Part shown: positions 26,627-33,308 of the stretch, piece after piece
Position numbering within the stretch: the first letter of the stretch is position 1
Layout: every line of letters starts with the position of its first letter
Assembly: GCA_017404325.1 (NCBI GenBank)
Contig: JAFRCO010000015.1
Location: 1 to 64,000 of the forward strand
DNA: 64,000 nucleotides
Reading direction: 5' to 3'
Source of the DNA: Candidatus Saccharimonadota bacterium
GTDB taxonomy: Bacteria; Patescibacteriota; Saccharimonadia; Saccharimonadales; Saccharimonadaceae
Position numbers and translations under genes: made by a program
Notes under the pieces: generated by a model
Databases searched by the model: none
Told to the model about the DNA's origin: nothing
Seen by the model: the letters and a program-made list of their open reading frames with translations, nothing else

Positions 26627-27119
26627 AGAATCGGCCCTCGATAAAATTAAGTCCGCTGTCTTTCGCAAGAAGGCGGCGATTCAGGAGATTGTCCGTGAAC
26701 CGACCTCAGGCGGGATTGTTTTTCGATTTACGCCAGATAAGAAGGATATCGAAATTTTGTTGATTCAAGATTCAAAGGAGAGATGGACGATCCCGAAAGG
26801 GCATATCGAACCGGGAGAAACGGCGAAAGTGACAGCAAGGCGAGAAATTGAGGAAGAAACGGGTTTAAGAAACGTTTCGATTTTGACCTGGCTCGGGAAG
26901 ATTCACTTTAAATATCGTAGACTAGATAAGTTGGTTTTAATGACGACTCAGATATATCTTGTACAGGCATTAGACGAGCGAGAAAAACCGACGCCGGAGA
27001 AGTGGATGAAAGGGATTAAGTGGTTTTCGTTTACGGATGCACTCGAAGTAATTGAATATGAAGATATTGAAAAATTGATGCTGATTGCGAAGAAAAAAAT
27101 TCGTGTAGGCGATTATTAA
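26541..27119 (+). CDS. Nudix hydrolase
   Basis: 192 residues from the chosen ATG. The Nudix box 'GHIEPGETAKVTARREIEEE' followed by 'TG' is complete (GX5EX7REUXEEXGU) around residues 88-110. The fold starts with 'TSGGIVFRFTPDKKDIEILLI'. The N-terminal 55 residues are basic and of no known fold. The gene begins inside nusB and overlaps it by 86 nt in another frame; an upstream TTG at 26523 is possible. Substrate is unknown; this subgroup often hydrolyses dinucleoside polyphosphates or NDP-linked compounds. Confidence 0.87.
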   Translation: MNQDLRPSMEPTARRALKVPEALPTERVKESALDKIKSAVFRKKAAIQEIVREPTSGGIVFRFTPDKKDIEILLIQDSKERWTIPKGHIEPGETAKVTARREIEEETGLRNVSILTWLGKIHFKYRRLDKLVLMTTQIYLVQALDEREKPTPEKWMKGIKWFSFTDALEVIEYEDIEKLMLIAKKKIRVGDY

Positions 27120-27131
27120 ATAGGAGGATAA

Positions 27132-27845
27132 ATGGATATAAATGCATATCAAGAGTTTGCGAAAGAAAAACTCGGGTTTTCTTTTAAAGACATTAATTTA
27201 TTAGTAACAGCTTTGACTCATCGAAGTTATGTTAATGAACATAAGACGACACATGAACATAACGAAAGATTAGAGTTTTTAGGGGACGCTGTTCTAGAAT
27301 TAGTTTCTTCAGATTTTTTGTACCGGAATTACGACGAACCTGAGGGAATTATGACGGCGCTCCGGGCAGCCTTAGTTCGAACCGAGTCAATCGGTGCGGC
27401 GGGGAAAGAACTCGGATACGAGCCGTTAGTTAGGTTATCTAGAGGTGAGAAACAGGGTTCGGAACGGGCACATGAAGTAATCTTAGCGGATTGTTTTGAG
27501 GCGGTGATTGGGGCGATTTATCTAGATCAGGGTTATGAAGCGGCGAAGGAGTTTATCTCCAAGCACATTTTGGTGAAAATTGATGAAATTTTAGAGGAGG
27601 GGAGTTGGCGTGATCCGAAATCGTATGTACAGGAATTGGCGCAGAAAATTGATGGGGTAACGCCGGTTTATCGGACCTTAAAAGAGGAAGGCCCGGATCA
27701 TGATAAGAAGTTCACGGTGGGGGTTTACGTTGGCAATGATTTAAAGGGGACAGGAACTGGGCATTCAAAACAAGAGGCCCAAACGGCTGCGGCGCGTGAA
27801 GGGGTGAAAAAATACCGCGTTCTAGAGAATAAGCATAAGGCTTAA
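27132..27845 (+). CDS. rnc: Ribonuclease III
   Basis: 237 residues. The RNase III signature 'ERLEFLGDAVLELVSSDFLY' (about 43-62) carries the catalytic acidic residues; the second site is 'LADCFEAVIGAIYLD' with the conserved Asp and Glu. A C-terminal double-stranded RNA-binding domain spans about 155-232 ('DPKSYVQELAQ', 'GTGHSKQEAQTAAAREG'). It processes rRNA precursors and structured mRNAs. AGGAGG lies before the ATG, 12 nt behind the Nudix gene, so the nusB-Nudix-rnc genes look co-transcribed. Confidence 0.96.
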   Translation: MDINAYQEFAKEKLGFSFKDINLLVTALTHRSYVNEHKTTHEHNERLEFLGDAVLELVSSDFLYRNYDEPEGIMTALRAALVRTESIGAAGKELGYEPLVRLSRGEKQGSERAHEVILADCFEAVIGAIYLDQGYEAAKEFISKHILVKIDEILEEGSWRDPKSYVQELAQKIDGVTPVYRTLKEEGPDHDKKFTVGVYVGNDLKGTGTGHSKQEAQTAAAREGVKKYRVLENKHKA

Positions 27846-27846
27846 C

Positions 27847-27875
27847 TTGACTTTTTAGGGTAAGTATGCTATAAT
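27847..27875 (+). promoter_or_regulatory. Strong promoter upstream of a 9-codon ORF
   Basis: TTGACT (27847-27852), 17-nt spacer ending TGC, TATAAT (27870-27875), right behind the rnc stop codon. Confidence 0.85.
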
Positions 27876-27881
27876 TAAAGT

Positions 27882-27911
27882 ATGGTGTTTGTTGCTGCCA
27901 AAAAACACTAA
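27882..27911 (+). CDS. Possible 9-residue leader peptide
   Basis: ATG lies exactly 6 nt behind the -10 box and opens the frame MVFVAAKKH followed by TAA. The placement equals that of the leaderless genes in this window. It would be translated upstream of the 219-residue protein gene. It may be a regulatory leader peptide or chance; no family is known. Confidence 0.3.
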   Translation: MVFVAAKKH

Positions 27912-27937
27912 ATAATACCTAGAAGGGGGGAATAAAA

Positions 27938-28597
27938 ATGGCAGAGCAGGTTAGAAGCATTGAAGAAATTCTTCAGGAAATGTTTATTGGTGTTGAAAAA
28001 AACACCAGGAATGGAAAAAAGGTCAGAGAAAGATCGTCTCTGATGAAGTTGGCTGATTTGCAAGAAATAGCCGACGAGATGGATCTTCATTTGTGCCGTG
28101 GGTTACCTTTAGATTTGCTGAAGGGGAATGATTTGGTTTATTTCTCCAAGAGATTTATGGAGAAAGGAGTGAATGTTTACTATGCGTCACTTGAAGATAA
28201 ACAAAAGGCTCGGAAAAAACTCGGGTTTGCCATCCAGAGCTGTCTCGAAAGGAATGAAAGGCTCATCAATGAGCTGAATCAGGCTTTGAGAGAAAAAGGA
28301 CTCGATGAGATTAAAGAAGTTAGAAAATTTCTAGATTTTCTAACTTATAATCCTCAGCAAAGAAGAAATGGAGAGGGGAATCCTTTATTTGAAAAGCCTC
28401 CTTATAGTCATGTTCCGATTATTTATTATCAGAACAGAGAAGACTATAAAGCTTTTAAGGAAGAGATTAGAAGCCTTCTCAAGTCCGGAAAGATGGTTTC
28501 TATGCAAGATGTGTATAGAAATGTTTCTGACAAGCGCAAGATGAAGCAACTTAAAAACAATATTGCTCGTCGTGCGAGTAATGCAGTCATACTTTAA
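27938..28597 (+). CDS. Hypothetical helical protein
   Basis: 219 residues, not recognised. Predicted mostly helical, charged and soluble with no signal peptide or membrane segment. Features are 'LADLQEIADEMDLHL' near residue 38, a Lys/Arg-rich middle and a basic C-terminus ('KRKMKQLKNNIARRAS'), which could bind nucleic acid (inference). A strong Shine-Dalgarno (AGAAGGGGGG) precedes the ATG. The transcript starts at the promoter at 27847 and ends at the terminator at 28605, so this is a single-gene unit with a 5' leader of about 55 nt that holds the 9-codon ORF. Confidence 0.65.
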   Translation: MAEQVRSIEEILQEMFIGVEKNTRNGKKVRERSSLMKLADLQEIADEMDLHLCRGLPLDLLKGNDLVYFSKRFMEKGVNVYYASLEDKQKARKKLGFAIQSCLERNERLINELNQALREKGLDEIKEVRKFLDFLTYNPQQRRNGEGNPLFEKPPYSHVPIIYYQNREDYKAFKEEIRSLLKSGKMVSMQDVYRNVSDKRKMKQLKNNIARRASNAVIL

Positions 28598-28604
28598 CCT
28601 GTAA

Positions 28605-28637
28605 GGGTCCACGTAAATGTGGACCCCTTTTCTTTTT
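28605..28637 (+). terminator. Intrinsic terminator
   Basis: GGGTCCAC / GTGGACCC 8-bp stem with loop GTAAAT followed by a T-rich run. Confidence 0.9.
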
Positions 28638-28650
28638 TTAAAAAATATGC

Positions 28651-28656
28651 TAAAAT
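28651..28656 (+). promoter_or_regulatory. Extended -10 box of rpsP
   Basis: TGC-TAAAAT, with a 5' leader and AAGGAG before the rpsP ATG at 28687. Confidence 0.5.
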
Positions 28657-28686
28657 AGTTGAGATATTAATTTTTAAGGAGAAAAA

Positions 28687-29100
28687 ATGCTAGCGATTCG
28701 CATGCAACGTAATGGCCGGTCACATTATCCAACGTACCGGATAGTCGTCCAAGAAGCGCGGCGCCACCCACTTTCGGGTCGCATTGTAGCTGAGGTCGGC
28801 AAATTTAATCCTGCGACTAAAGCTCTTACTTTAGACAAGGAAGCGGTGGAAAAATATCTTAAGAATGGGGCTCAACCTTCAAGTCGGGTAGCTTTCATCT
28901 TAAAGAAAAATGGTGTTAAATTACCGAAATGGTACAAAGAAGTGCCAGCGAAGAAATCAGTAGCAAAGCATGCTGACAAACTTCGTAAGAATCAGCCGAA
29001 GGAAGAAGCTCCGGCTGAGACTCCAGTAGAAGAGCCGGCGGTAGAGGCTCCGGTCGAGGCGCCTATTGAAACACCTGCAGAAACACCAGAACAAGCATAA
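28687..29100 (+). CDS. rpsP: Ribosomal protein S16
   Basis: 137 residues. The S16 core occupies the first 85 residues ('LAIRMQRNGRSHYPTYRIVV', 'GRIVAEVGKFNPATK', 'GAQPSSRVAFILKKNGV'). The last 50 residues are a Lys-rich and then Ala/Pro/Glu repeat tail ('EAPAETPVEEPAVEAP') that is absent in model S16. It binds 16S rRNA in the 30S body. AAGGAG precedes the ATG and a terminator follows, though the neighbour khpA is the usual S16 partner. Confidence 0.96.
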   Translation: MLAIRMQRNGRSHYPTYRIVVQEARRHPLSGRIVAEVGKFNPATKALTLDKEAVEKYLKNGAQPSSRVAFILKKNGVKLPKWYKEVPAKKSVAKHADKLRKNQPKEEAPAETPVEEPAVEAPVEAPIETPAETPEQA

Positions 29101-29102
29101 GA

Positions 29103-29132
29103 AAAAATAGTCCCACAAATGGGACTATTTTT
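29103..29132 (+). terminator. Intrinsic terminator after rpsP
   Basis: AAAATAGTCCCA / TGGGACTATTTT stem with a CAAA-type loop and flanking A/T-runs, usable on both strands. Confidence 0.88.
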
Positions 29133-29136
29133 GTGC

Positions 29137-29142
29137 TATAAT
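29137..29142 (+). promoter_or_regulatory. Extended -10 box of khpA
   Basis: TGTGC-TATAAT just behind the rpsP terminator, 30 nt before the ATG at 29172. Confidence 0.6.
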
Positions 29143-29171
29143 TATGTTTGTAATAACTTCAAGGAGAAAAA

Positions 29172-29588
29172 ATGGCTACTATTGACCAACAATTCGTAGA
29201 ATACATCGTAAAAACTTTAGTCAACAATCCCGATAAGGTAGCAGTTGATCGAAAAATTGATGAAAAAGGTGTTTTACTTAGCTTGACCGTCGATCCAGAA
29301 GACGTTGGACGAGTCATCGGTAAAAGAGGTGTAACAGCGCAGGCTATTCGAGTCTTGTTAAGAGCTCTCGGTACTAAACAGGACGCAAGATTTAATCTTA
29401 AAATCGTAAATACAGACGAAGGTGGAGAGACGAAGCGAGAAGAAAAACCAGTAGAAGCGAAGCCGGCGAAAGAACCGGAAGAAGCTGAGGAAGAAGATGA
29501 AGTCGAAGAATCGGAAGAAGAAACTTCTTCGGAATTGGCGGAAAAAACTCGTGCAGAACTTGCCGATTTAGATGATTTAGATATCTAA
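29172..29588 (+). CDS. khpA: KH-domain RNA-binding protein KhpA (YlqC family)
   Basis: 138 residues. The N-terminal 77 residues are a single KH domain with the start 'QFVEYIVKTLVNNPDKVAVD' and GxxG loop 'GRVIGKRGVTAQAIRVLL'. The remaining 60 residues are a highly acidic Glu-rich tail not present in typical 80-residue KhpA. KhpA binds RNA, often with KhpB/EloR, and influences cell elongation in Gram-positives. rpsP-khpA adjacency is widely conserved. AAGGAG precedes the ATG; a terminator follows. Confidence 0.9.
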   Translation: MATIDQQFVEYIVKTLVNNPDKVAVDRKIDEKGVLLSLTVDPEDVGRVIGKRGVTAQAIRVLLRALGTKQDARFNLKIVNTDEGGETKREEKPVEAKPAKEPEEAEEEDEVEESEEETSSELAEKTRAELADLDDLDI

Positions 29589-29598
29589 TTAACAGAGG

Positions 29599-29627
29599 AA
29601 AATAGCCCCTTTAAGGGGCTATTTTTT
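29599..29627 (+). terminator. Intrinsic terminator after khpA
   Basis: AATAGCCCCTT / AAGGGGCTATT stem with a TTTTTT tail. Confidence 0.9.
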
Positions 29628-29639
29628 ATGAAAAAGTAC

Positions 29640-29667
29640 TTGATTTTTTTAGTCGCTTATGTATAAT
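29640..29667 (+). promoter_or_regulatory. Promoter P1 upstream of rpoB (drives a short transcript)
   Basis: TTGATT (29640-29645), 16-nt spacer, TATAAT (29662-29667). Start expected near 29673. Confidence 0.75.
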
Positions 29668-29671
29668 AGAG

Positions 29672-29763
29672 TATAAGCTAACTGCGAGTCGGCTTGTAAA
29701 ACACAATAAGAAGTTGAGAGCTTATCTATGTCTAGAAATCCGTCTTATTTTAGACGGTTTTTT
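29672..29763 (+). ncRNA. Candidate small structured RNA
   Basis: The segment has a promoter (29640-29667) and an intrinsic terminator (29740-29763) but no convincing ORF or Shine-Dalgarno. Its 5' part folds on paper into a helix ATAAGCT-AACT (29673-29683) with AGTT-gag-AGCTTAT (29712-29725), leaving an apical loop of about 28 nt. It does not show the conserved SRP RNA or tmRNA motifs. It could be an independent small RNA of about 90 nt or an attenuating leader of rpoB. No family is recognised. Confidence 0.5.
29740..29763 (+). terminator. Intrinsic terminator of the small RNA
   Basis: CCGTCT / AGACGG stem with loop TATTTT and a TTTTTT tail. Confidence 0.75.
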
Positions 29764-29775
29764 GGTTGTTTTGTA

Positions 29776-29804
29776 TTGATTTTATTTATGAGGTGTGCTA
29801 AACT
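29776..29804 (+). promoter_or_regulatory. Promoter P2 of rpoB
   Basis: TTGATT (29776-29781), 17-nt spacer ending TGTGC, TAAACT (29799-29804). The same TGTGC-TAAACT core is found at the infA promoter. The leader is about 115 nt. Confidence 0.75.
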
Positions 29805-29810
29805 TGGTTT

Positions 29811-29926
29811 TAAGAAGTAGTGTGCCTTATTTTTGTAATCTTATGGATGTGGCGAGTCTAGGGGAGGAATAGGGCAGTAATCTTCGGCGCTAAAGATTAT
29901 ACTAACACTAATAAAAAAGAGGTAGA
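29811..29926 (+). promoter_or_regulatory. rpoB leader with hairpin
   Basis: The leader contains TAATCTT (29878-29884) paired with AAGATTA (29893-29899) around loop CGGCGCTA, shortly before the rpoB ribosome-binding site (AGAGG). It may modulate rpoBC translation; it is not a recognised L10 leader. Confidence 0.35.
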
Positions 29927-32900
29927 ATGGTTACAAAACCGAAGGTAGGTGAGAGAGTATTTTTCACCGAAGGTGACCAAGCTTTGCCTATTCCGGATCT
30001 TACAGCACACCAAAAAGATTCGTGGGCAGACTTTGTCAAGAACGGACTTCGAGAGGTTTTTGCCGAGCTTAATCCAATTGACGATTACACTGGCCAAAAA
30101 TTATCACTCCGTTTTAAAGATTATTATTTTAAAGATCCAAAGGAGACAGAACAAGAGGCGAAATACAATCTTGCAACTTATGAAGCTCCTTTGCACGTCT
30201 TAGTCGAGCTTGAAAATAAGACGACTGGCGAGAAAAAAGAACAGGACATCTATTTTGGAGATTATCCATGGATGACCGAAAGAGCAACCTTTATTATTAA
30301 CGGCACGGAACGTGTGATTGTTTCGCAGTTGATTCGTTCGGCTGGGGTGTTCTTCAATTCGGAAACGATTGGATTGAAGCGTTATTATGGCGCTAAGGTA
30401 ATTCCGGGTAGAGGTGCTTGGCTCGAGTTCGAAACTGCGGCGAACGGAGCGATTTATGTAAAAATCGATCGTCGACGCAAAATTCCAGTCACGACTTTCC
30501 TAAGAGCTTTAGGTCTTTCGAAGTCGGATATTAAATCAAAATTCGAAAAAATCGATAATGGCGAAAAAAGCTATATTGATATAACTTTCGAAAAGGATAC
30601 GACTTCAAGTCAAGGTGAAGCGCTTCTCGAGGTTTATCGAAAACTTCGCCCAGGTGATCTTGCGACGGTTGAAAACGCAAAATCAATGATTGAGCGTACC
30701 TTCTTTGATCCGAAGCGTTACGACTATTCGAATGTAGGACGCTTTAAGATTAATCGTCGACTTCATTTCGACACGCCAAATAAGCCAGAGTTTAGAACTC
30801 TTCAGATGGATGATGTGGTTGCGATTGTGGCGGAAATTATTCGTCTTAATAACACTCAAGAACCAGCAGACGATATCGATTCTTTGTCGAATCGTCGCGT
30901 TAAGTTAGTCGGGGAACTTGTACAAAGACAATTTAGATTAGGTATGCTTCGTTTACAACGAAATATTCTTGATAGAATGTCAATGGCAAATCCGGAAGAT
31001 GTGACTCCGTCACAACTTCTTAATTCACGTCCAGTGGTGGCAGCCGTGAAAGAATTCTTTGCTACCTCACAACTTTCACAGCTCATGGATGAAGTAAACC
31101 CGTTCTCGGAGCTTGCACACAAGCGCCGTCTAAGCTCGATGGGTCCTGGTGGTCTTACTCGTGAACGTGCTGGATTTGATGTACGTGATGCGCACCCAAC
31201 GCACTATGGTCGTATTTGTACGGTCGAGACGCCGGAAGGTGGAAACGTCGGTTTGGTGCTTAACTTTGCAACTTATGCTCGCATTAATGAGTATGGCTTC
31301 ATCGAAGCTCCTTATCGTGTTGTTAAAAACGGTAAGGTAACCGACGAAGTTGTTTACATGGATGCAGATACCGAAAACGATATGATCATCGCGGACGCAT
31401 CAGTTAAAGTAGATAAAAATGGTAAATTTGTTGAAGAATGGGTTTCGGCTCGTGTACATGGAACCCCGTCTCAAGTAGAATCGAAGAATGTGACGCACAT
31501 TGATGCGGCGCACAAAGAGATTCTTGGTGTTTCGGCAAGCTTGATTCCGTTCGTTGAGAAAAACCGTGTTGATCGTTCTTTGATGGCCTGCGCAATGCAG
31601 AAACAGGCAGTTCCTCTGCTTAGGAACGATAATCCGGTAGTCGGAACTGGTATTGAGCGTGAAGTCGCTAAAAACACTTCACAGCTAGTGATGGCCACTG
31701 GAGCTGGTACGGTTAAGAAAGCTGATGGTGTTTCAGTAATCGTAACTTACGATAAGGGCGGAGATGTAGAATACAAGTTACAACACTTTGAGAAAACGAA
31801 TGATGACCGTTGTTATAATCAACGTGTTGTAGTTCGACGTGGACAGAAAGTGAAAAAAGGTGATGCCATTATTGAAGGAGCATCGATTAATGATGGCGAG
31901 TTAGCGCTTGGCCGAGATTTACTAGTTGCATTTATGCCATGGCGTGGTTACAACATGGATGACGCAATTGTGATTTCGAATCGATTAGTTGAAGATGATA
32001 CTTTGACTTCGATCAACATTAAAGATTTTGATGTTGAAGTACGCGAAACTAAACTCGGTCCGGAACAAGTGACTAGGGATATTCCGAATGTTTCGGAACA
32101 TTCTCTAAGACACCTTGGTGAAGACGGCATTGTTACAGTCGGTGCCGAAGTTAAGAATGGCGATATTTTAGTCGGCAAAATTACTCCGAAAGGTGAGCAG
32201 GAATTAAGCTCTGAAGAAAGATTACTTCGCGCAATCTTTGGTGAGAAAGCGAAAGATGTACGTGATACTTCAGTTCGCATGAACGGTTCTTCGACTGGTA
32301 AAGTAGTTGATGTTCGTGTTTACACGAGAGAACAAGGCCATGAACTTAAGGCTGGCGTCTTAATGCAAATTAAGATTTTCGTAGCAGAAATGCGTAAGAT
32401 TGGTGTTGGCGATAAGTTAGCCGGTCGTCACGGTAACAAAGGTGTGGTATCGAGAGTACTTCCAATTGAGGATATGCCATTTATGGCAGATGGTACGCCG
32501 ATTGACATCGTGCTTAGCCCGATGGGCGTTCCTTCGCGTATGAATCTTGGACAGTTGTTTGAAACTCACCTAGGTATGGCAGCGAAAGCCTTAGGTTATA
32601 AGGTTGCAACTCCGTCATTTAACGGTGTTCCGGATGAAAAGATTTCGGAAGAATTGAAGAAGGCTGGATTTGCAGAAGATGGTAGAGTACAACTTTACGA
32701 TGGTCTAACTGGTGAACCATTTAACGAAAGAACTTCGGTTGGCGTGATGCATATGTTGAAGCTTCACCACATGGTTGAAGATAAGATTCATGCTCGTTCA
32801 ACTGGTCCTTATACAATGGTTACCCAACAGCCGCTCGGTGGTAAGGCACAAAATGGTGGTCAGCGTTTCGGGGAAATGGAGGTCTGGGCACTTGAGGCTT

Positions 32901-33307
32901 ACGGTGCAGCAACTACTCTCCAGGAGATGCTCACGATTAAGTCAGATGATGTCTACGGACGTGCAAAAGCGTACGAAGCGATCATTAAACATGAACCGAT
33001 TGAAGGGCCGAAGCTTCCAGAAGGCTTTAACGTTCTCGTAAAAGAATTGCAAGGTCTCGGGCTTAAAGTCGACCTTCTTGACCATGGCGAATCGGCAGAC
33101 GCTGGTGATGTAATTGAAAAGACATCAAGAGAAATTGAAAAAAGTAAAGATGATCAGTCCATCTATGATCAACATAAAAAAGAGACTGAGCCGCAAATCT
33201 TAGACCTCGATGATGCAGAAGCCGAGGCAATGATGGCGGACGAGGGGATAGAAATAACGGAGATTGACGAAGAAGATGGCACAGTTGATCTCGGAGAGGA
33301 GTTCTAA
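29927..33307 (+). CDS. rpoB: RNA polymerase beta subunit
   Basis: 1126 residues. All main beta-subunit blocks are present, including 'ATFIINGTERVIVSQL' near residue 120, the rifampicin pocket 'SQLSQLMDEVNPFSELAHKR' (about 384-403) and 'GPGGLTRERAGFDVRDAHP', 'MPWRGYNMDDAIVIS', 'GRHGNKGVVSRVLPIEDMPF' and the C-terminal 'RFGEMEVWALEAYGAA'. The residues equal to E. coli Asp516, His526 and Ser531 are unchanged; Phe514 is Leu and Leu533 is Met. Large lineage-specific insertions are missing. An acidic tail of about 60 residues follows the core. It sits upstream of rpoC as usual but without rplJL. Confidence 0.98.
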   Translation: MVTKPKVGERVFFTEGDQALPIPDLTAHQKDSWADFVKNGLREVFAELNPIDDYTGQKLSLRFKDYYFKDPKETEQEAKYNLATYEAPLHVLVELENKTTGEKKEQDIYFGDYPWMTERATFIINGTERVIVSQLIRSAGVFFNSETIGLKRYYGAKVIPGRGAWLEFETAANGAIYVKIDRRRKIPVTTFLRALGLSKSDIKSKFEKIDNGEKSYIDITFEKDTTSSQGEALLEVYRKLRPGDLATVENAKSMIERTFFDPKRYDYSNVGRFKINRRLHFDTPNKPEFRTLQMDDVVAIVAEIIRLNNTQEPADDIDSLSNRRVKLVGELVQRQFRLGMLRLQRNILDRMSMANPEDVTPSQLLNSRPVVAAVKEFFATSQLSQLMDEVNPFSELAHKRRLSSMGPGGLTRERAGFDVRDAHPTHYGRICTVETPEGGNVGLVLNFATYARINEYGFIEAPYRVVKNGKVTDEVVYMDADTENDMIIADASVKVDKNGKFVEEWVSARVHGTPSQVESKNVTHIDAAHKEILGVSASLIPFVEKNRVDRSLMACAMQKQAVPLLRNDNPVVGTGIEREVAKNTSQLVMATGAGTVKKADGVSVIVTYDKGGDVEYKLQHFEKTNDDRCYNQRVVVRRGQKVKKGDAIIEGASINDGELALGRDLLVAFMPWRGYNMDDAIVISNRLVEDDTLTSINIKDFDVEVRETKLGPEQVTRDIPNVSEHSLRHLGEDGIVTVGAEVKNGDILVGKITPKGEQELSSEERLLRAIFGEKAKDVRDTSVRMNGSSTGKVVDVRVYTREQGHELKAGVLMQIKIFVAEMRKIGVGDKLAGRHGNKGVVSRVLPIEDMPFMADGTPIDIVLSPMGVPSRMNLGQLFETHLGMAAKALGYKVATPSFNGVPDEKISEELKKAGFAEDGRVQLYDGLTGEPFNERTSVGVMHMLKLHHMVEDKIHARSTGPYTMVTQQPLGGKAQNGGQRFGEMEVWALEAYGAATTLQEMLTIKSDDVYGRAKAYEAIIKHEPIEGPKLPEGFNVLVKELQGLGLKVDLLDHGESADAGDVIEKTSREIEKSKDDQSIYDQHKKETEPQILDLDDAEAEAMMADEGIEITEIDEEDGTVDLGEEF

Positions 33308-33308
33308 G

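Noticed and set aside
29672-29763. SRP RNA (4.5S) or tmRNA as identity of the small RNA
   Set aside because: The conserved SRP domain IV sequence and the tmRNA tRNA-like ends are absent.
29811-29926. L10-type ribosomal leader upstream of rpoB
   Set aside because: rplJ/rplL are not adjacent and the hairpin does not show the recognised kink-turn arrangement; only a generic hairpin is supported.
30295-31240. Rifampicin-resistance changes in RpoB
   Set aside because: The main resistance positions (516, 526, 531) are wild type; the changes at 514 and 533 alone do not allow a claim.
33264-33308. An upstream in-frame start that would lengthen RpoC by 15 residues
   Set aside because: It lies inside rpoB, has no ribosome-binding site, and the family N-terminus begins after the ATG at 33309, which has GGAGAGGAG 6 nt upstream.
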